Assembly (NCBI RefSeq): GCF_905475395.1
Contig: NC_058342.1
Location: 32,446,140 to 32,510,139, forward strand
Source: Chrysoperla carnea
Lineage: Eukaryota; Arthropoda; Insecta; Neuroptera; Chrysopidae
DNA: 64,000 nt
Direction of reading: 5' to 3'
This document shows, one piece after another, positions 49,785 to 62,275 of the stretch. Below the pieces are notes generated by a model, which had not been told where the DNA came from, ran no database searches, and worked only from the letters and a program-made list of their open reading frames with translations. Position numbers and translations under genes: made by a program. How positions within the stretch are numbered: the stretch's first letter is position 1; each line of letters begins with the position of its first letter.

Positions 49785-50665
49785 TTAAAGTGGTTCGGCT
49801 GTCACGTGACTAGTCAACTAGGCAATTTGTATGACGTAAATGTAAGAAAATGTGCTAAAAATTTCGTAACCTAGGCAATTTGTATGACGTAAATGTATTA
49901 AAATGCTCTAAAAATATCGTAAAAGCGTCAAAAACCAAAGTTTTTTTATATTTTCTTTTTGGAAAACGCCGTCAGGCAAAGTTTCTTTTTGCATAAACAG
50001 AATCGGTGATAAATTTTCTTCATGATGAAAACTTTTTTGAAGCTCATTCACCGATTAATTTTTGTACAATTAACATTATTGAGACCTTCCATAAGGTACT
50101 ATGTTAAAAATCACAATTTTAAAGTGCAATAATTCAAAATTTTGCTCCCCAAGAGATCCCAACTGTGTTTATTGTGATCAAGGGACTTTGCACTATCATT
50201 TACCGCAAACAAAATGAACAGTACTTGCTCAAATAGCCGAACCACTTTAAATCTAACCTCCTTCTTTCCGAGTTAGGGTGACAATTGAAATGTTCATATG
50301 TAACTCCCTGACTATCCACGATAGTTATGCGAAATTCGATATTCAAAAAAAGAATAAAACTGTAATGCTTCATGGGAATCATGATATAACGAAGAAAACA
50401 GGAGGTGTTTATTCCAGGAATTAGATTCGATTCATTTTAAAGAGTATACAGTCAATTTACTTTACAGTTACGTAGAACGAGTTGCCTATACAAATAAAAT
50501 GTATATAAACTTGTTTTTCTTTGCCCTATATAAATTTTCAAGGAAATATGTACGGGTGGAAAATAATGTGGGTGGAGACATACCTACACACATACACACA
50601 CACACATACATTTCCGCCTCCGGATTATCGTAAGATTCGTTAGTTTATAATAAATCTAGTTAGAT
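49785..50665. mobile_element. Second copy of the intron-12 MITE composite, 3' of the gene
   Basis: The MITE portion is 49785-50250 with the same TTAAAGTGGTTCGGCT ends. The linked part runs to about 50665 and ends at a palindrome (CGTTAGTTTATAA ... TTATAAACTAACG). It starts only 64 bp after the stop codon at 49720, so the gene's 3' UTR or poly(A) site may fall in it. Indels against the first copy break all frames. Confidence 0.8.
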
Positions 50666-50732
50666 TATAAACTAACGACAGATTGTGTGAAAATTATAAA
50701 ATTAGTTAATTTGGAGAAAATGGACACCAAAG

Positions 50733-50878
50733 TTTTTTCTTAACTTGCGCCCTCTCGAGTAAATAGTGATGTTTACGAAAGAATGATTCAAATAAAAGTT
50801 GTTTATTTTTTTAAAAGGAATAATTTTTACATTTAAACTTTTGTTTTATCTCTAACGGTTTCCAAGATGGATAGATTG
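50733..50878 (-). mobile_element. Partial DINE-1/helentron-like element
   Basis: The complement of this stretch carries the family block from atctctaacggtttccaaga-like bases to the gagggcgcaa part. Both ends are gone. Confidence 0.55.
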
Positions 50879-53559
50879 AATGAGCAAAAAAAATCATTTT
50901 AAAATAACCATATCTCGATCAATTTTGAAGCTAGAAAGTCGAAAACAAACAAAAATGTGGAGAAATACTTCAACTAGAACTTTTAATTGAATTGTTTTTA
51001 TTTGATGCATAGTTTTTTTTGTAATTCATAAAAAACTGATTAAAACCCTCAACTGTCTCCCAAAAAAGAAAAAAGGGGGTTAGGTACCCCCCTGAGAGGT
51101 TAACTTTTTTACTACATAATAAACAATTGTGGAAAATTTCATAACTTGTTAATTTTTCAAAAAAGTGTTATTATTAATATTTTTTACTGAAAATTCAAAA
51201 TAACTGAATCGGTAATCAGTATAGTTAACTAGATTACTCACAGTGGTCGCAGTGTGTATGGGAACGCACACTTATATGGTTTGTTCCTCATATATGGTTC
51301 ACAGACACAGACCCACAACTACCGTCGCATCGGTTTACAATCTGACTAGATTTATTATAAACAAACGATTCTTACATTTCTCCGATGACAAATCTAATAT
51401 AAATTCTAAAAATAGATTGCATACAATTTTCGCGTGGGTGTTTCTATAGAACTTTTACTTCAATATACACACAAGAAGTGAAAGCAAATTAAAGAAAAAA
51501 CTTTTTGAAAATAGAAAAATTTTTTGATAAAATTAACTGTGTGAAAAATTTTTTCTCGAAATATTATTTTTTCTAGTTATCATCAAATATTTATTCTTGG
51601 AAAATGTGGTTTACTCTAAAGAGTAATTGATAAAACTTTCTTTTTAAGTAAAAAAATTCTTTTAAATTAGATTTTTAGGTTAGAATCTAAATACAGGCCT
51701 TAAGCATGTACGCCTAATTTAAATACTGATTTTTCCGAAAAAACTAAAGATTAAAGATATTTATTCAAAGTATTTTTCCGCTAAAATGCACCGTTTTAAA
51801 GCAAAATTAAACAAACCACCAAAAACACGGCAAATAGTAAATTGTTGTAGATTTTTCAGAAAAATCAATCAGAAATTTTACGTTCGATAAGTTTGAACTA
51901 TAATCTATTTTTTCTCCAAAATGCATAGTTTGCGAGTAAATTGCAAAAAATCATGGAAAAACATAGAAAATGGTTGGTTTTTCTGAAATTACCCTTATTC
52001 TACAAGTAAAGAGCTAAAAATTGGCATAGATGGCATTGCTGTACCCAAAAATTCAGGCAATTTCACGAGTGAACTGCCTTATTAACAGCTACATCTTTTT
52101 GTCTCAATACAGCAACACTTTAATATGAACAGTCTTACACCCTCCGTATACTGACTTTGGTTTCTATATGGAGGTTATATGGATTCCAATCACACCAGAT
52201 GTTCTTTTAGTATTATTTTCTCTAAATGAAAATTTGCATGAAAAAAAAACTAAAAGAAGTATTTTTTACAGTTATAAAAAAACATACCAGAATCTAAATA
52301 ATAAGGGGAGCGCGGAGAAGGGAATTGGGTTGTGCTGAGTATGATACAGTATTTTATGTGATGGGTTATTTTAATTTTGATTTTGTTATTCCAAATAATA
52401 ATAAAAGTACAAAAAAAAAAATTCACAATTGATTATAACCGTTGATGTCATTGTAATGACGTCACAGAAATGAGTTAAGTGTGACGTGAAATGTGTATAT
52501 GGTTGGGAATGAGGTCGCACCAATCAGTGAATCCGTTGGTTCGGGCGCTGTTTCACATTTGAAATCGATATGACGTCACATTTTTATTCATAGAACTTTA
52601 AAAAGTATAGAAAGTTAATTGCATTACCTAATGTGATCCTAAAAAAGCATTCAATTTGAAGTCTATGGTGTCAATGAAATCATTGACATTTTGCTGTTCT
52701 AACTTGTTTTTAAAGACCCGGCTTTCGAAATTCCTCGGAAAAAGATTATTTTAGTAATAAAATAATAATTATTGGTAACTAATTTATACTAGTTGAATGA
52801 TTCAAATAAAAGTTGTTAATTTTATTATAAGGAATAACTAACCCCGTAGGACAAAATGGCATAAAATGGCAGCCATTTTAAACAATTCACTAAATTGGAA
52901 ATTTTGGCCGAACTATTCAACGGAATTTGCTAAAATTTTATCCGAAAGTTGTAAGTAATAAAACCTACTATTGATATTAGTTTCATTAAAATCAATCAAA
53001 TATTTGCAAGTTACAGTCAAATGAACTGTTTTACTATATGTATGTATACATATGTATATAACGGGGAGGGGAAGGGACGAAAGCCCCCCCAAAAAATATG
53101 AAGAGTAGTTCTTAACATTGACTACAAACCTACCAAATTTTGATATGCACCGATGTCTCCTCTTGCAAATATAAAATAAAAATGATAAAATTTCTGAAAA
53201 AAAATTCTATTTTTGACGCCATTTTGTTGGTTAGACATGTTGCACCACTCCGCGAAAGTAAAAAATTTCAAAAAATACTTATTTTGATGTGAAAAGAAAA
53301 ACCCCAAAGTTTCGCTGCCCGAACTTTTAATCCATACACAAGGCGTAATTTTACTCTACTAAGAGAGTTGGAAGAGACGTTAAGTTATATTTACGAAATC
53401 TTTGTAAAAACAAATGTTGATAATAAAATCTTCAACTTAGTTGGTTACGTGTATGACAAACAAATTCAATTTGGTTGTTAACTATGTTGTCAAGAAAGTT
53501 GAATGTGTGTGGGGTGCTTTCAAATTTACCACCTTTCTATATTATATTTAAGAGGTCTA
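50879..53559. other. No gene seen
   Basis: About 2.7 kb of AT-rich DNA without supported coding sequence. The bases at 51341-51370 resemble the end of the repeat at 50640. Otherwise I see no structure beyond simple A/T tracts. Confidence 0.4.
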
Positions 53560-53751
53560 TGAATGTGTCGTTGTATAGAGAGCCACCATTTTGGAGTAGA
53601 AACAAGACGATTTGTTGTACCCATATTCAGTGAAGTTTTGTCTGTTTGTGAGTGTACTAGTGTTGGTTGCTAGTGTACTTAAAATTAAATTTAAGTGATT
53701 TTATCAATTACTTCAAGTTATTTTATTAGATTCAATGTGTATGGCTCTAGT
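53560..53751 (+). other. Speculative first exon of another gene
   Basis: A stretch without recognised repeats contains a TTCAGT-like initiator (53627), then ATGTGTATGGCTCTAGTG ending at a consensus gtaagt donor (53752). This would encode only MCMALV before splicing into a downstream exon outside the window or not recognised. One splice-like site is weak evidence. Confidence 0.15.
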
Positions 53752-54064
53752 GGTAAGTTCTACCTAATTATTTTCCATGAATTTTGTGAAGTTTTACCAT
53801 AATTCCTTTGTTTTTTAATAAAAAAATTTTCAAAACAAAATGAGAGTCGAATTCAACAATTGCAATATGTGGTTGATATCAAGACATGTTTTAAAAATAT
53901 AAAATCACTTTTTCAAGGCTGTACAAAAATTTTATAATTTTCTCTGAAAAATTTTCTTCGTGAAAGTTCTTGTTACAAAAATTCCTATTTTATTTATAAA
54001 TCAACAAATATTCCATATTTAGGTCATCAATCCGTTTCAAATAACGTTTAACCTAGAAATTCTA

Positions 54065-54094
54065 TATGAAAAAAAAAAAAAAAAAAAAAAAAAC
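54065..54094. repeat. Poly(A) tract
   Basis: About 25 consecutive A residues. It could be the tail of an unrecognised retroposon or simple repeat expansion. Confidence 0.8.
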
Positions 54095-54429
54095 ATTCAG
54101 GCAAATTTCACTACAGCTGTTTTTGATAAACTTTTTTTTTTTTGTTGATGTTCTTCCCCTTTTGAACACTTGTGCTGAAGAAACGTCCTTTAAAAACTGG
54201 TTTGCATTCAAAATTCAGGTATATATAGAAACGCATCCCTATATATGAAATCCATTGTGTCTGGCTGTATACAAAAAGGGTTCAATAAACTCCTGAGCGA
54301 AAAAAAAAATAGTTCATGTTTCTCTAATTAGGTAATACGAATTTTTCGCTATTTCGCTAAAAATAACTTTGGGAAGACTTCATCTTGAAATCTAAATTTG
54401 TATAATTTTGTAAGTTGATACTTTAATTG

Positions 54430-55030
54430 AACTTCGAATTATCGAATTTCATAATATTATGAAAATATGACTCATGGTACAGAACACTCGAACAGTTTGA
54501 GCGAAAATGAACAAAAAACAACGGTGCTTTGAATAAACTTGGCCAGATATTGAAGTGACTTAAATTTTTTGAGATATTAATTTTGATTTCTAAAAATATA
54601 ATTGAGATTTGAGTTTATAATTTTTATTTGAGCTTTTGATGGCTTATTTTAATTCTTCCTCGAATTCTCGAAATATTTCATAATGTTATGAAAATATGAC
54701 TCATGGTACAGGATGCTCGAAAGAATTTGTGCGAATTATTTTCTAAGATAAAAAAAGCGGTGCTTTGAATAAATTTGGCTTGATATTTAAAGTGAGTTAA
54801 ATTTTTTGAGATTTTAATTTAGAATTCTAAAAATATAATTGAGATTTGAGTTTATAATTTTTATTTGAGCTTTTGATGGTTTATTTTAACTTTTCCTCGA
54901 ATTCTCGAAATATTTCATAATGTTATGAAAATATGACTCATGGTACAGGATGCTCGAAAGACTTTGTGCGAATTATTTTCTAAGATAAAAAAAGCGGTGC
55001 TTTGAATAAACTTGGATATTAAAGTGAGGT
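54430..55030. repeat. Tandem repeat of ~235 bp, about 2.5 units
   Basis: The box gaaaatatgactcatggtac starts at 54461, 54690 and 54927 (spacing 229 and 237). Units also share the aattgagatttgagtttata block and the aaagcggtgctttgaataaa block. The first unit is the most diverged. Confidence 0.85.
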
Positions 55031-55406
55031 TATTTGCTTAGATTTGAGTTTTCACCAATCACCATAAGTCGTCTTATTTGATGTTGTTATAAACGGTATG
55101 AATTAAGTTGGTCATAATAACCGAATCGCATATAATAAAATTGTCGCTGGGATGTGAAAATCAGATTCTTCGGAAAAAAGTGAAAGTCTGTGAAAATTTT
55201 TTTTTTTTAAATAATAAATATTAGTCGTTATAGATTACTGATTGTAATGACAGTTAGTCACTGTAACCGATATGTCATTTTATCTGATTAGACCGGGCAT
55301 GCATTAAGTTTGTACCTTATTAATTGGTTGTAATAATCAAATCACAGGGCCGGATTAACTATGTCAGGGCTCCTATAGGCAATATAAACTTGTCGGGCCT
55401 TTTCAG

Positions 55407-55597
55407 CTTGATATCTCTTTTCTTTTTTAAGTTATCGTGTTAACGGACGGACAGACAACCGAAAATGGACTAATTAGGTGATTTTACAAACACCTACACC
55501 AAAATTTTTTTCGTAGCATCAATTTTTTTAAGCGTTACAAACTTAGGACTAAACTTAGTATACCTTAATATATTTCATATATACATGGTATAAAAAG
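55407..55597 (-). mobile_element. DINE-1/helentron-like element, 5' part
   Basis: On the minus strand it starts cttttt-atacc (from ggtataaaaag at 55588) and runs through the GTCY tract (acggacggacagacaacc on +). The 3' half is missing. Confidence 0.65.
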
Positions 55598-55865
55598 ATG
55601 CACTGATATAATCGATGACGTTATAACGGATTTTGATTGTATTTAAAATCGACTTTGTAATGAATAGAAAAGGGCTTAGAATAGGCTTTAATTAGATAAA
55701 TGTCAATTTTGCTAAATTCATTTTGTTTATAATAATTTAACGGTATTTGTTTATATTAATAATTAATTTGTTAGCTTATTTAATCAACCATTACAAATAG
55801 ATGAGCCAGGACTGGCTTCAGTCATGCAGGGGCCCATACAGGGGCTCACTTATTTTGAAAAATGG

Positions 55866-56131
55866 GCCCATACCCAAGACCCAATTAACCTACGTTGCTC
55901 ATTTACGAACTTAGCCTCTTTTTTAACGTCCTAAGCACGCAAAAAAATTTTCAGCTCAAAATTTTTTTTCGCTTTTGAGTTTTCCAGGCAGTCAGACAAA
56001 CATAAATGGACTAATAAAGTCATTTTATGATTTTTTTTTGTAGCATTAATATTTCTAAGCACTAGTTACAAACTTGGGACTAAACTTAGTATACCATGAC
56101 ATATATTTCAAAATATACAGGGTATAAAAAA
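55866..56131 (-). mobile_element. DINE-1/helentron-like element, 5' part
   Basis: Minus-strand copy from the ttttttatacc end (56131) through the tract of GTCY units to the gagcaacgtaggttaattgg block. Its 3' half is absent. Confidence 0.65.
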
Positions 56132-56439
56132 TGGATATTTTTCAAAAATAAGTGTAAGATAAATTTTTGTTGACTATTTTGAATTACTTAAACTAATATT
56201 TATATGAGCTAAGTCTTTTATAAACATGCTTAAGTTAACTTAATAAATATTTGACGATTGTTTTTGAATTCATTCAAAGATTAATCGCTTTATTGACTTT
56301 TTTAAATCGCTATCTAAACAATTACAATTGTTGTTTATACATTATCGAATTACTGATTTAAATTGTTGGAATGAAGTTCCTTACGGCCTTAGATCATATA
56401 TTTTAAAGGGACGAGCCCAGCGTTTACTAAGTATGTATA

Positions 56440-56575
56440 TTTTGGCGTCACAGAGTATATTAACAAAGATGAAAATATAATATTCAAACAGCTGACAGAG
56501 AAACCACCATTTTGGAGGCATGGTATTCAATGCGCATGATCGTATGACCGGAATCAGCTGCATCAATGATGTGTT
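56440..56575. repeat. Dispersed repeat shared with 8680-8790
   Basis: The box ggtatNcaatgcgcatgatc and the nearby agtcagctgc/aatcagctgc occur in both places with similar spacing. The family and ends are not defined. Confidence 0.5.
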
Positions 56576-57186
56576 TATATTTCACATTCACATGTGCTTA
56601 AGGACGTTCATGCGTGTACCTGTTTTGCTATGTGCGTTCATAGGGAAACAGTATGTAAATTTTAAAGAATTTTAAATTAGTAGAAAATAGAAATTTTTTT
56701 GAAATTCTATTAAAAGTTTAAATAATAGTTAACTGGTAAAAGTTTCAAGTATGGTTATCGATATAATTTTTGAAAAATATCGATTTATATTTTCCATTTA
56801 GTCTCATGTTAAACCTTACTTTTAGTCACTTTTTAAACTTAAAATGTAATGAAATTAATTCGATAACAGGATATTTTTCCTGTATTTTTCGTCAATCTTT
56901 GACATAATAAGCTTGAAAATGAGGGGTGAATTATGGAATTTGATAATGGAATAAGAAAGATAAGGGTAGGACAGAAAAACACTTGCTAGAGTAATAAATA
57001 TATAAAATAGTAAAATTTCCCTTAAATAACAAAAATATGAAAATTTCCATCTTTCCAACAATTTATTTATTTATAAATTATATTTTTCTCGGAAAATTTT
57101 TTTCTTATAAATCAATTCTGATTATTGATTGTTTAATTTGTGGTAATAATTATTCCAGTGCTACACACGTTCAAAAACAAAACAAT

Positions 57187-57395
57187 CTATACTCAGTGTT
57201 ACAAAAAATGCACTGATTACATTTAGTATTTTATATAATTTGTGCATTTTTTGTGACACTGAGTATACAAGAAATTAATGTATACTCAGTGTCACAAAAA
57301 ATGCACGGATTACATATACATAGTATTATATGTAATCAGTGAATTTTTGTGAAACTGAGTATAAATTTAATTTATACTCAGTGTCACAAAAAATG
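57187..57395. mobile_element. Cluster of tiny palindromic elements (~80 bp)
   Basis: Two complete units (57189-57266 and 57281-57362) are each an almost perfect palindrome with arms tatactcagtgtcacaaaaa and atgcactgattacat and a short centre. A third left arm begins at 57373 and runs into the inverted LINE fragment. There is room for nothing but the inverted repeats. Confidence 0.8.
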
Positions 57396-57404
57396 CACTG
57401 ATTG

Positions 57405-57680
57405 CATATGGGTATGGGTATGGAGGTTAGCGGACCATGCTCGAGCATCGGGCCTCGAAGTAATGATTCAGAGTACCAAAGAGACCCTTGTACTCTATCC
57501 CCGCTACGCTTTTCAGTGGCTATTATAACCAACTGATGTACTGAAACCCAAGATTTGCCTAGCGCTGAGTTTCCTAATTTCTTCTGGTTCGACTATGACC
57601 GGACCAAACCGTTTCCTTCGCTGTTGTATGAGCGCCGGGCAGTAACAGAGAAAGTGGATCGATGTTTCTTCTGAATTTTC
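57405..57680 (-). mobile_element. LINE 3' end, same family as 27972-28509
   Basis: The complement matches the 3' part of the LINE at 28235-28505: the HFLCYCPAL region, the stop, the 3' UTR and the TACCC-rich tail. Its broken 5' edge abuts a SINE copy at 57681. Confidence 0.8.
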
Positions 57681-57860
57681 TCCCGATCACATTGTCGTCG
57701 CTTGGATAAGAACGAAGCAACCGACTCCATCCAAATCAAAATGTAATTGTAAATATGTTTGTAAATAAATAAATAAAGAAAACAAAAAATGATGTGGGTG
57801 GCCTCTGATATAGGCGTATATGTCGGAGAAACGGAGGATTAAACCCCATTATTATTATTG
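57681..57860 (+). mobile_element. SINE 3' part with (ATT)n tail
   Basis: It matches the second half of the SINE at 25228-25540: the cgcttggataagaacgaag box, the aatgatgtgggtggcctct box, the cggaggattaaacc box and an ATT tail. The tRNA-like head is missing. Confidence 0.75.
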
Positions 57861-57884
57861 TTAATTGAAGTTTAAGAAAAAATG

Positions 57885-58060
57885 TATTTTTCCGTTAATT
57901 ACATGTCATATATTAAAAACTACGCCTCGCGACAATTTTTGAACCAGATTTGCGTTTATCTTGGACCAAAATAAGTCTAGAAAATGATTTTTATCAATAT
58001 CGGAAACTAAAATTTTATCTTGAATATTTCGCTTAAATTCCTCGAAAACTTGGGAGATGG
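57885..58060. repeat. Remnant of the dyad satellite
   Basis: It contains aaaactacgcctcgcgacaa, a degraded tttgcgtttatcttgg box and tagaaaatgatttttatcaa, as in intron 9. Confidence 0.55.
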
Positions 58061-58402
58061 CAACCCTATCCTCAACTTCTTATCTGTAAATAAATAATAT
58101 CTAAAATATGTCAATTAAATAATATAATAATCGATTAATAAAAATAAAATATATGAATTTAAAATCGAATTACAGAGTAATAAATTTAATTAATCTGCGA
58201 TTTAATATTTTATTCAAATTATAAATCTATTAAAATTATGATTAGAATTGGTAATAAAACTGTCTGGAATGATACAGTTACATGGCTTACAATTACAGAT
58301 AGCCAAATTACCTAATTAAATTTATTTTTCCTCATGTTTCTTTGTGATAATCAAATACTAATTATTAAATATTCAAATTATTTTTATTAATTATTATTTA
58401 TA

Positions 58403-58784
58403 TACAGTCAAACCTGGATAAACGAGAGTTCAAGGGAGCACAATCTCATTCTCGCTTATAGAGGTTTCTCACTAACCCGAGTTTCTCGCTAATGCAGGTG
58501 CATGGGTAGCGTTCCTCTCTTACAAGTCACAGCAAGTACGAATGTAGTAAATATGTCTCCTAAATAATATAAATAAATAAAGCTCGACTGGCGCTTATAG
58601 AGGTATAGATAAGTAGCAGTCTCACTTACGGAGGTCGATGAGGGAAAAACGACTCTCTCTTACAGAGGTTTCTGTTTCTCACCAATAGAGGTTTTGGGCG
58701 CTTAAAATGAATGGTCCTGGCGATTACTCTCACTTATAGAGTTTTCTCACTTATCCAGTTTTTACTTACTCAGGTTTGACTGTA
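58403..58784. mobile_element. MITE with TA-flanked TIRs
   Basis: The left end TACAGTCAAACCTGGATAA pairs with TTACTCAGGTTTGACTGTA at the right end. The length is 382 bp. The core repeats ttatagaggtttctcac-type words several times. TA at the ends and the CAGTCAAACC terminus are typical of Tc1/mariner-type (pogo/Tigger-like) MITEs. Confidence 0.85.
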
Positions 58785-58804
58785 TTATTCTAATTATTTA
58801 AACG

Positions 58805-59400
58805 TATTATTTTCAACTTTGATTATGAATTTTTTGTTATAACTTCATGATGGTAGACGAAAAATAAGAATAGAATTTTTCGATATCTACCTTGCTTTTC
58901 GAAAAATCGGCAGTAAATAATTAAACAACATTTTCAATTTTCGATATTTTGAAAATTATTCCAGGTATCGAAAAATTTTACTGTTACTTTTCATCTTATA
59001 CTGTCAAGTTAAGGATGGATAAGCATGACAACAATGTTCGATTTAAAGGCTCAAAATTTTTGTATATGAAGAATTTTACTCAAAGAATATGTGGTTAAAA
59101 TTTCAGCTTAGGTATCCATGCAAATTTTTAAGAAACAAGTTATTGAAAATCGATATAAAATACATTGGTTCTTATGGAGGAATCTCAAAAAACGACATCT
59201 TTTGAAAGTTTTTGATAATTTTCACTTGGAATGAATGAAAACAAATGAAAAAAAACTTTTTAATAGAAAGTAAACATATAAGCAATATCTCCGTCCATAT
59301 AAAGTATGTAAGAGCAGGGTAGATTTAGGGTTGAAATTATTTTAATCTTATTTTCAACTTTGATGATGATTTTTTAACGAAATATAGAAAGCTGAATAAT
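58805..59400. repeat. Copies of the GAGCACGGTAG element family
   Basis: Two pieces related to 19556..20109: 58805-59010 matches the tcgatatctaccttgctttt part, and 59075-59400 matches the tactcaaagaatatgtggtt through gagcagggtagatttagggt part. They are rearranged relative to the complete copy. Confidence 0.6.
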
Positions 59401-59765
59401 TTGAGTTGTGAACGAATAAAATGCGGCATTCAACAAATCAAATCTCGGAAACATATTATTTTTCCAGTATGGAAAATCGAGTGAATCATGCCGTGTTTTG
59501 TTTAGACTTTAGACGTCATTTAAGATACGTATCTGGTATCTGGTTGCAATAAATAAAAACTCAATTTCAAATTTACAATAATATCACAGACCTTGACAAT
59601 AAAAAAAAAAGTGATAATTGAGATAAACTCACTGTTTATTTTTTTTTTTTTTTGTACTTACATTATTGATTGATTTCAAAGTAAATACAGTCAAAATAGT
59701 TTGTAGCGACATCATTCTAAATCCAAGATGGCAGATTAGTCATTTTTATCATTAATACACTGAAA

Positions 59766-60261
59766 CAAGTGAAACCAAACAATTGACTGAGTTAATTGTT
59801 GAAATACCATGCATAGACAGTGTTGAACTGATATTCCCATAATTACATACTATACAATTTACGCCTAATTTGCGCCCTCACGAGTAAACAGTGATATTTA
59901 CGAAAAAATGTTTCAAACAAAAGTTGTTAATTTTTCTATAAGGAACATTTTTTACATTTAAACTTTTTTTCTATCTCTAACGGTTTACAAGACCCAAATG
60001 ATCTATGTTGCTCATTTACGAACTTGGCCTCACTTTTTACGTCCTCAGTACGCTATTAAAATTTCAGCATGATATCTTTTTTCGTATTGAGTAATCGTGA
60101 TGTCAAACGGGCAGACAGACAACCAGAAATGGAATAATTAGTTGATTTTATGAACATCTATACCAAAATTTTTTGCTTAGCATCAATATTTTTAAGCGTT
60201 ACAAACTTGGGACTAAACTGAATATATACCTTGCATATTACATATATGCATGGTATAAAAA
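59766..60261 (-). mobile_element. DINE-1/helentron-like element, near full length
   Basis: On the minus strand it runs from ttttatacca (60261) through a GTCT/GTCC tract to the hairpin CAATTAACTCAGTCAATTG and the TTTCACTTG end at 59766. It has no TIRs and no coding capacity. Confidence 0.75.
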
Positions 60262-60283
60262 TGCTTAATATCAACCGATATGA

Positions 60284-60600
60284 CATTGTCTCAACCTCAT
60301 CATGAGATCAAATATGGTGCCACGAATATGATACAACTACCGTACGTGGATGAATGGTGAAGTTGACACAAACGCATGAGTTGTTTGTATGAAAGGAATA
60401 TACTGTCTAACAAATTTCATATATTGTTGTTTTGAAATGCAACAATCTTTTTTTTATTGTTTCTACCACTTAAAAATATTATAACAAAATACTGATGTGA
60501 TTGTCACAACCACATAAGCAGGTTTATTAGGTTTGTTTTTTTAAGAATTTGAATCATAGACATATGGATTGCAATTGATTTTAGTGTCTTAAGTTCCCTA
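60284..60600. repeat. Direct repeat, first copy
   Basis: It matches 61949-62275 with small indels: gtctcaacctcatc, gatacaactacc, gttgacacaaacgcatgagt and tgattgtcacaaccacat. This is an unknown family of at least 320 bp. Confidence 0.75.
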
Positions 60601-60984
60601 CTATACTGACTGTTCTACTGATACAATACAAGTCTTTTGAAGAGTATTTCTTATTTAATTTTTATTTTACCAAATCAGCTTTTACTGACATTTTTCTCTG
60701 GACGATAATTACTTTCGATTGATAAAATATAAGCGACTGTGTTAACCGCCATAATTGTAAGTCTCTTTTAATGTCGTTATAACTAGATTTGACTGTACTT
60801 CAGAATATTTTTCAATCCTTTAATCTCATAGTTTCGTATTATAATACGCAAATTTATTATGAATATCAAATTACAACAATGGCTTACATTTTTACATTTC
60901 AATAACGTTACACGAAACCAGATACGTTCTTGATCAAATGATAATGCAAAAAAAAGAAAATTACTTATAAATGTATCAAGTGCA

Positions 60985-61490
60985 TAAAGTACCTACAGTA
61001 TTGTAAAAAAGTTTTGGTCTATTGCACGGTACATACATATACACCAAATACATGCTTTGTACTCAAATAATGTGATTTTTTTTAGCTTTATAATACCACG
61101 CAACTACAAAAATATATAATATATTGTGTGCAAGTGCTGCTTTCATAATATAGATATTTCTCTTCAATCATTAATAAACTAACTATAGTCGTCTCTGTTC
61201 ATAAAAAAATTGGATCTTCGATGAATTCATAATTAAATTAAAATTTTGTTTTGATATCATCGACAACCTTATATTTTGATGGTATTATTATAAACTACAA
61301 GATTGTCTAAATATTTTAGATAGTTTTTTATCACACTCTCTAGATTTTTTGATATAGAAATATCCAATTGAAAAGACTAACCTATAATTCATCATTTTTT
61401 GAGCTAACTGTGAACGATAAAATTATAATAAAAAGCCCGATGACCTAGGAATTGTTTGTGATTTTTGAAAACTTTGTTAATCAACAAATA
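60985..61490 (+). repeat. Interspersed 535-bp repeat, copy 4
   Basis: Same orientation as 4550-5085: ctacagtattgtaaaaaagt, then ataataccacgcaactacaa, then atcacactctctagattttt, ending near aactttgttaatcaacaaat. Confidence 0.75.
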
Positions 61491-61948
61491 AATTGAACCA
61501 GATTTTCGTTTTCCCTGTGTCAAAATTTGGCTAGAAAACTACTTAATGAACATCCTAAAAATAAATTTTCGATTTTATTTAAAGTTCAAATATCAATAAC
61601 CAATTTAATCATTTGGTTCACGTAATTTTTGAGCTTAAAATATCTACTGCCTGTGCTATTATAAATTGTTGCTGCTTTTATAGATAAATTCCAGTTTAAA
61701 CTCGTCTTTACCTAGTTACTAGTCTATACTTGTAGGTAGGGTATGCAGTATACTTCTACATTTTACAAACACACATAATTGTATATGTATGTTACAGTAG
61801 CGCGACGTCGATGGTGTTATGTTATGGATGAAATGTAATTATAAATAGCTTTAGTTTTATTTATAGCAAATACACTTATCAACAAAAGTATGGCCAATCT
61901 GTACCGAAGTTCTTTGTATAGATGATGGTAACTTTATATACACTAAGG

Positions 61949-62275
61949 TTGTCTCAACCTCATCGCGAGATCAAATATGTGCGAATGAGGTCTCGAATAT
62001 GATACAACTACCATACGGGGTTGAGTGGTGAAGTTGACACAAACGCATGAGTTGTTTGTATGAAAGTAATTGAAAGTAATATACTGTCTAACAAATTTCA
62101 AATATTGCATTAAATGCAACATACTTTTAAACAATCTTTTTTTGATTGATTCTACCACTTATAAAAATTATAACGAAATACTGCTGTGATTGTCACAACC
62201 ACATGAGCAGGTTAAGTAGATTTCTTCGAGTCTGATTTGAACTAGTGACATATAGTTTACCATTGATTTTAGTGT
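61949..62275. repeat. Direct repeat, second copy
   Basis: Partner of 60284-60600, about 1.66 kb away. The minus-strand frame 62158-61943 is not conserved in the other copy, so I do not call it a gene. Confidence 0.75.
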
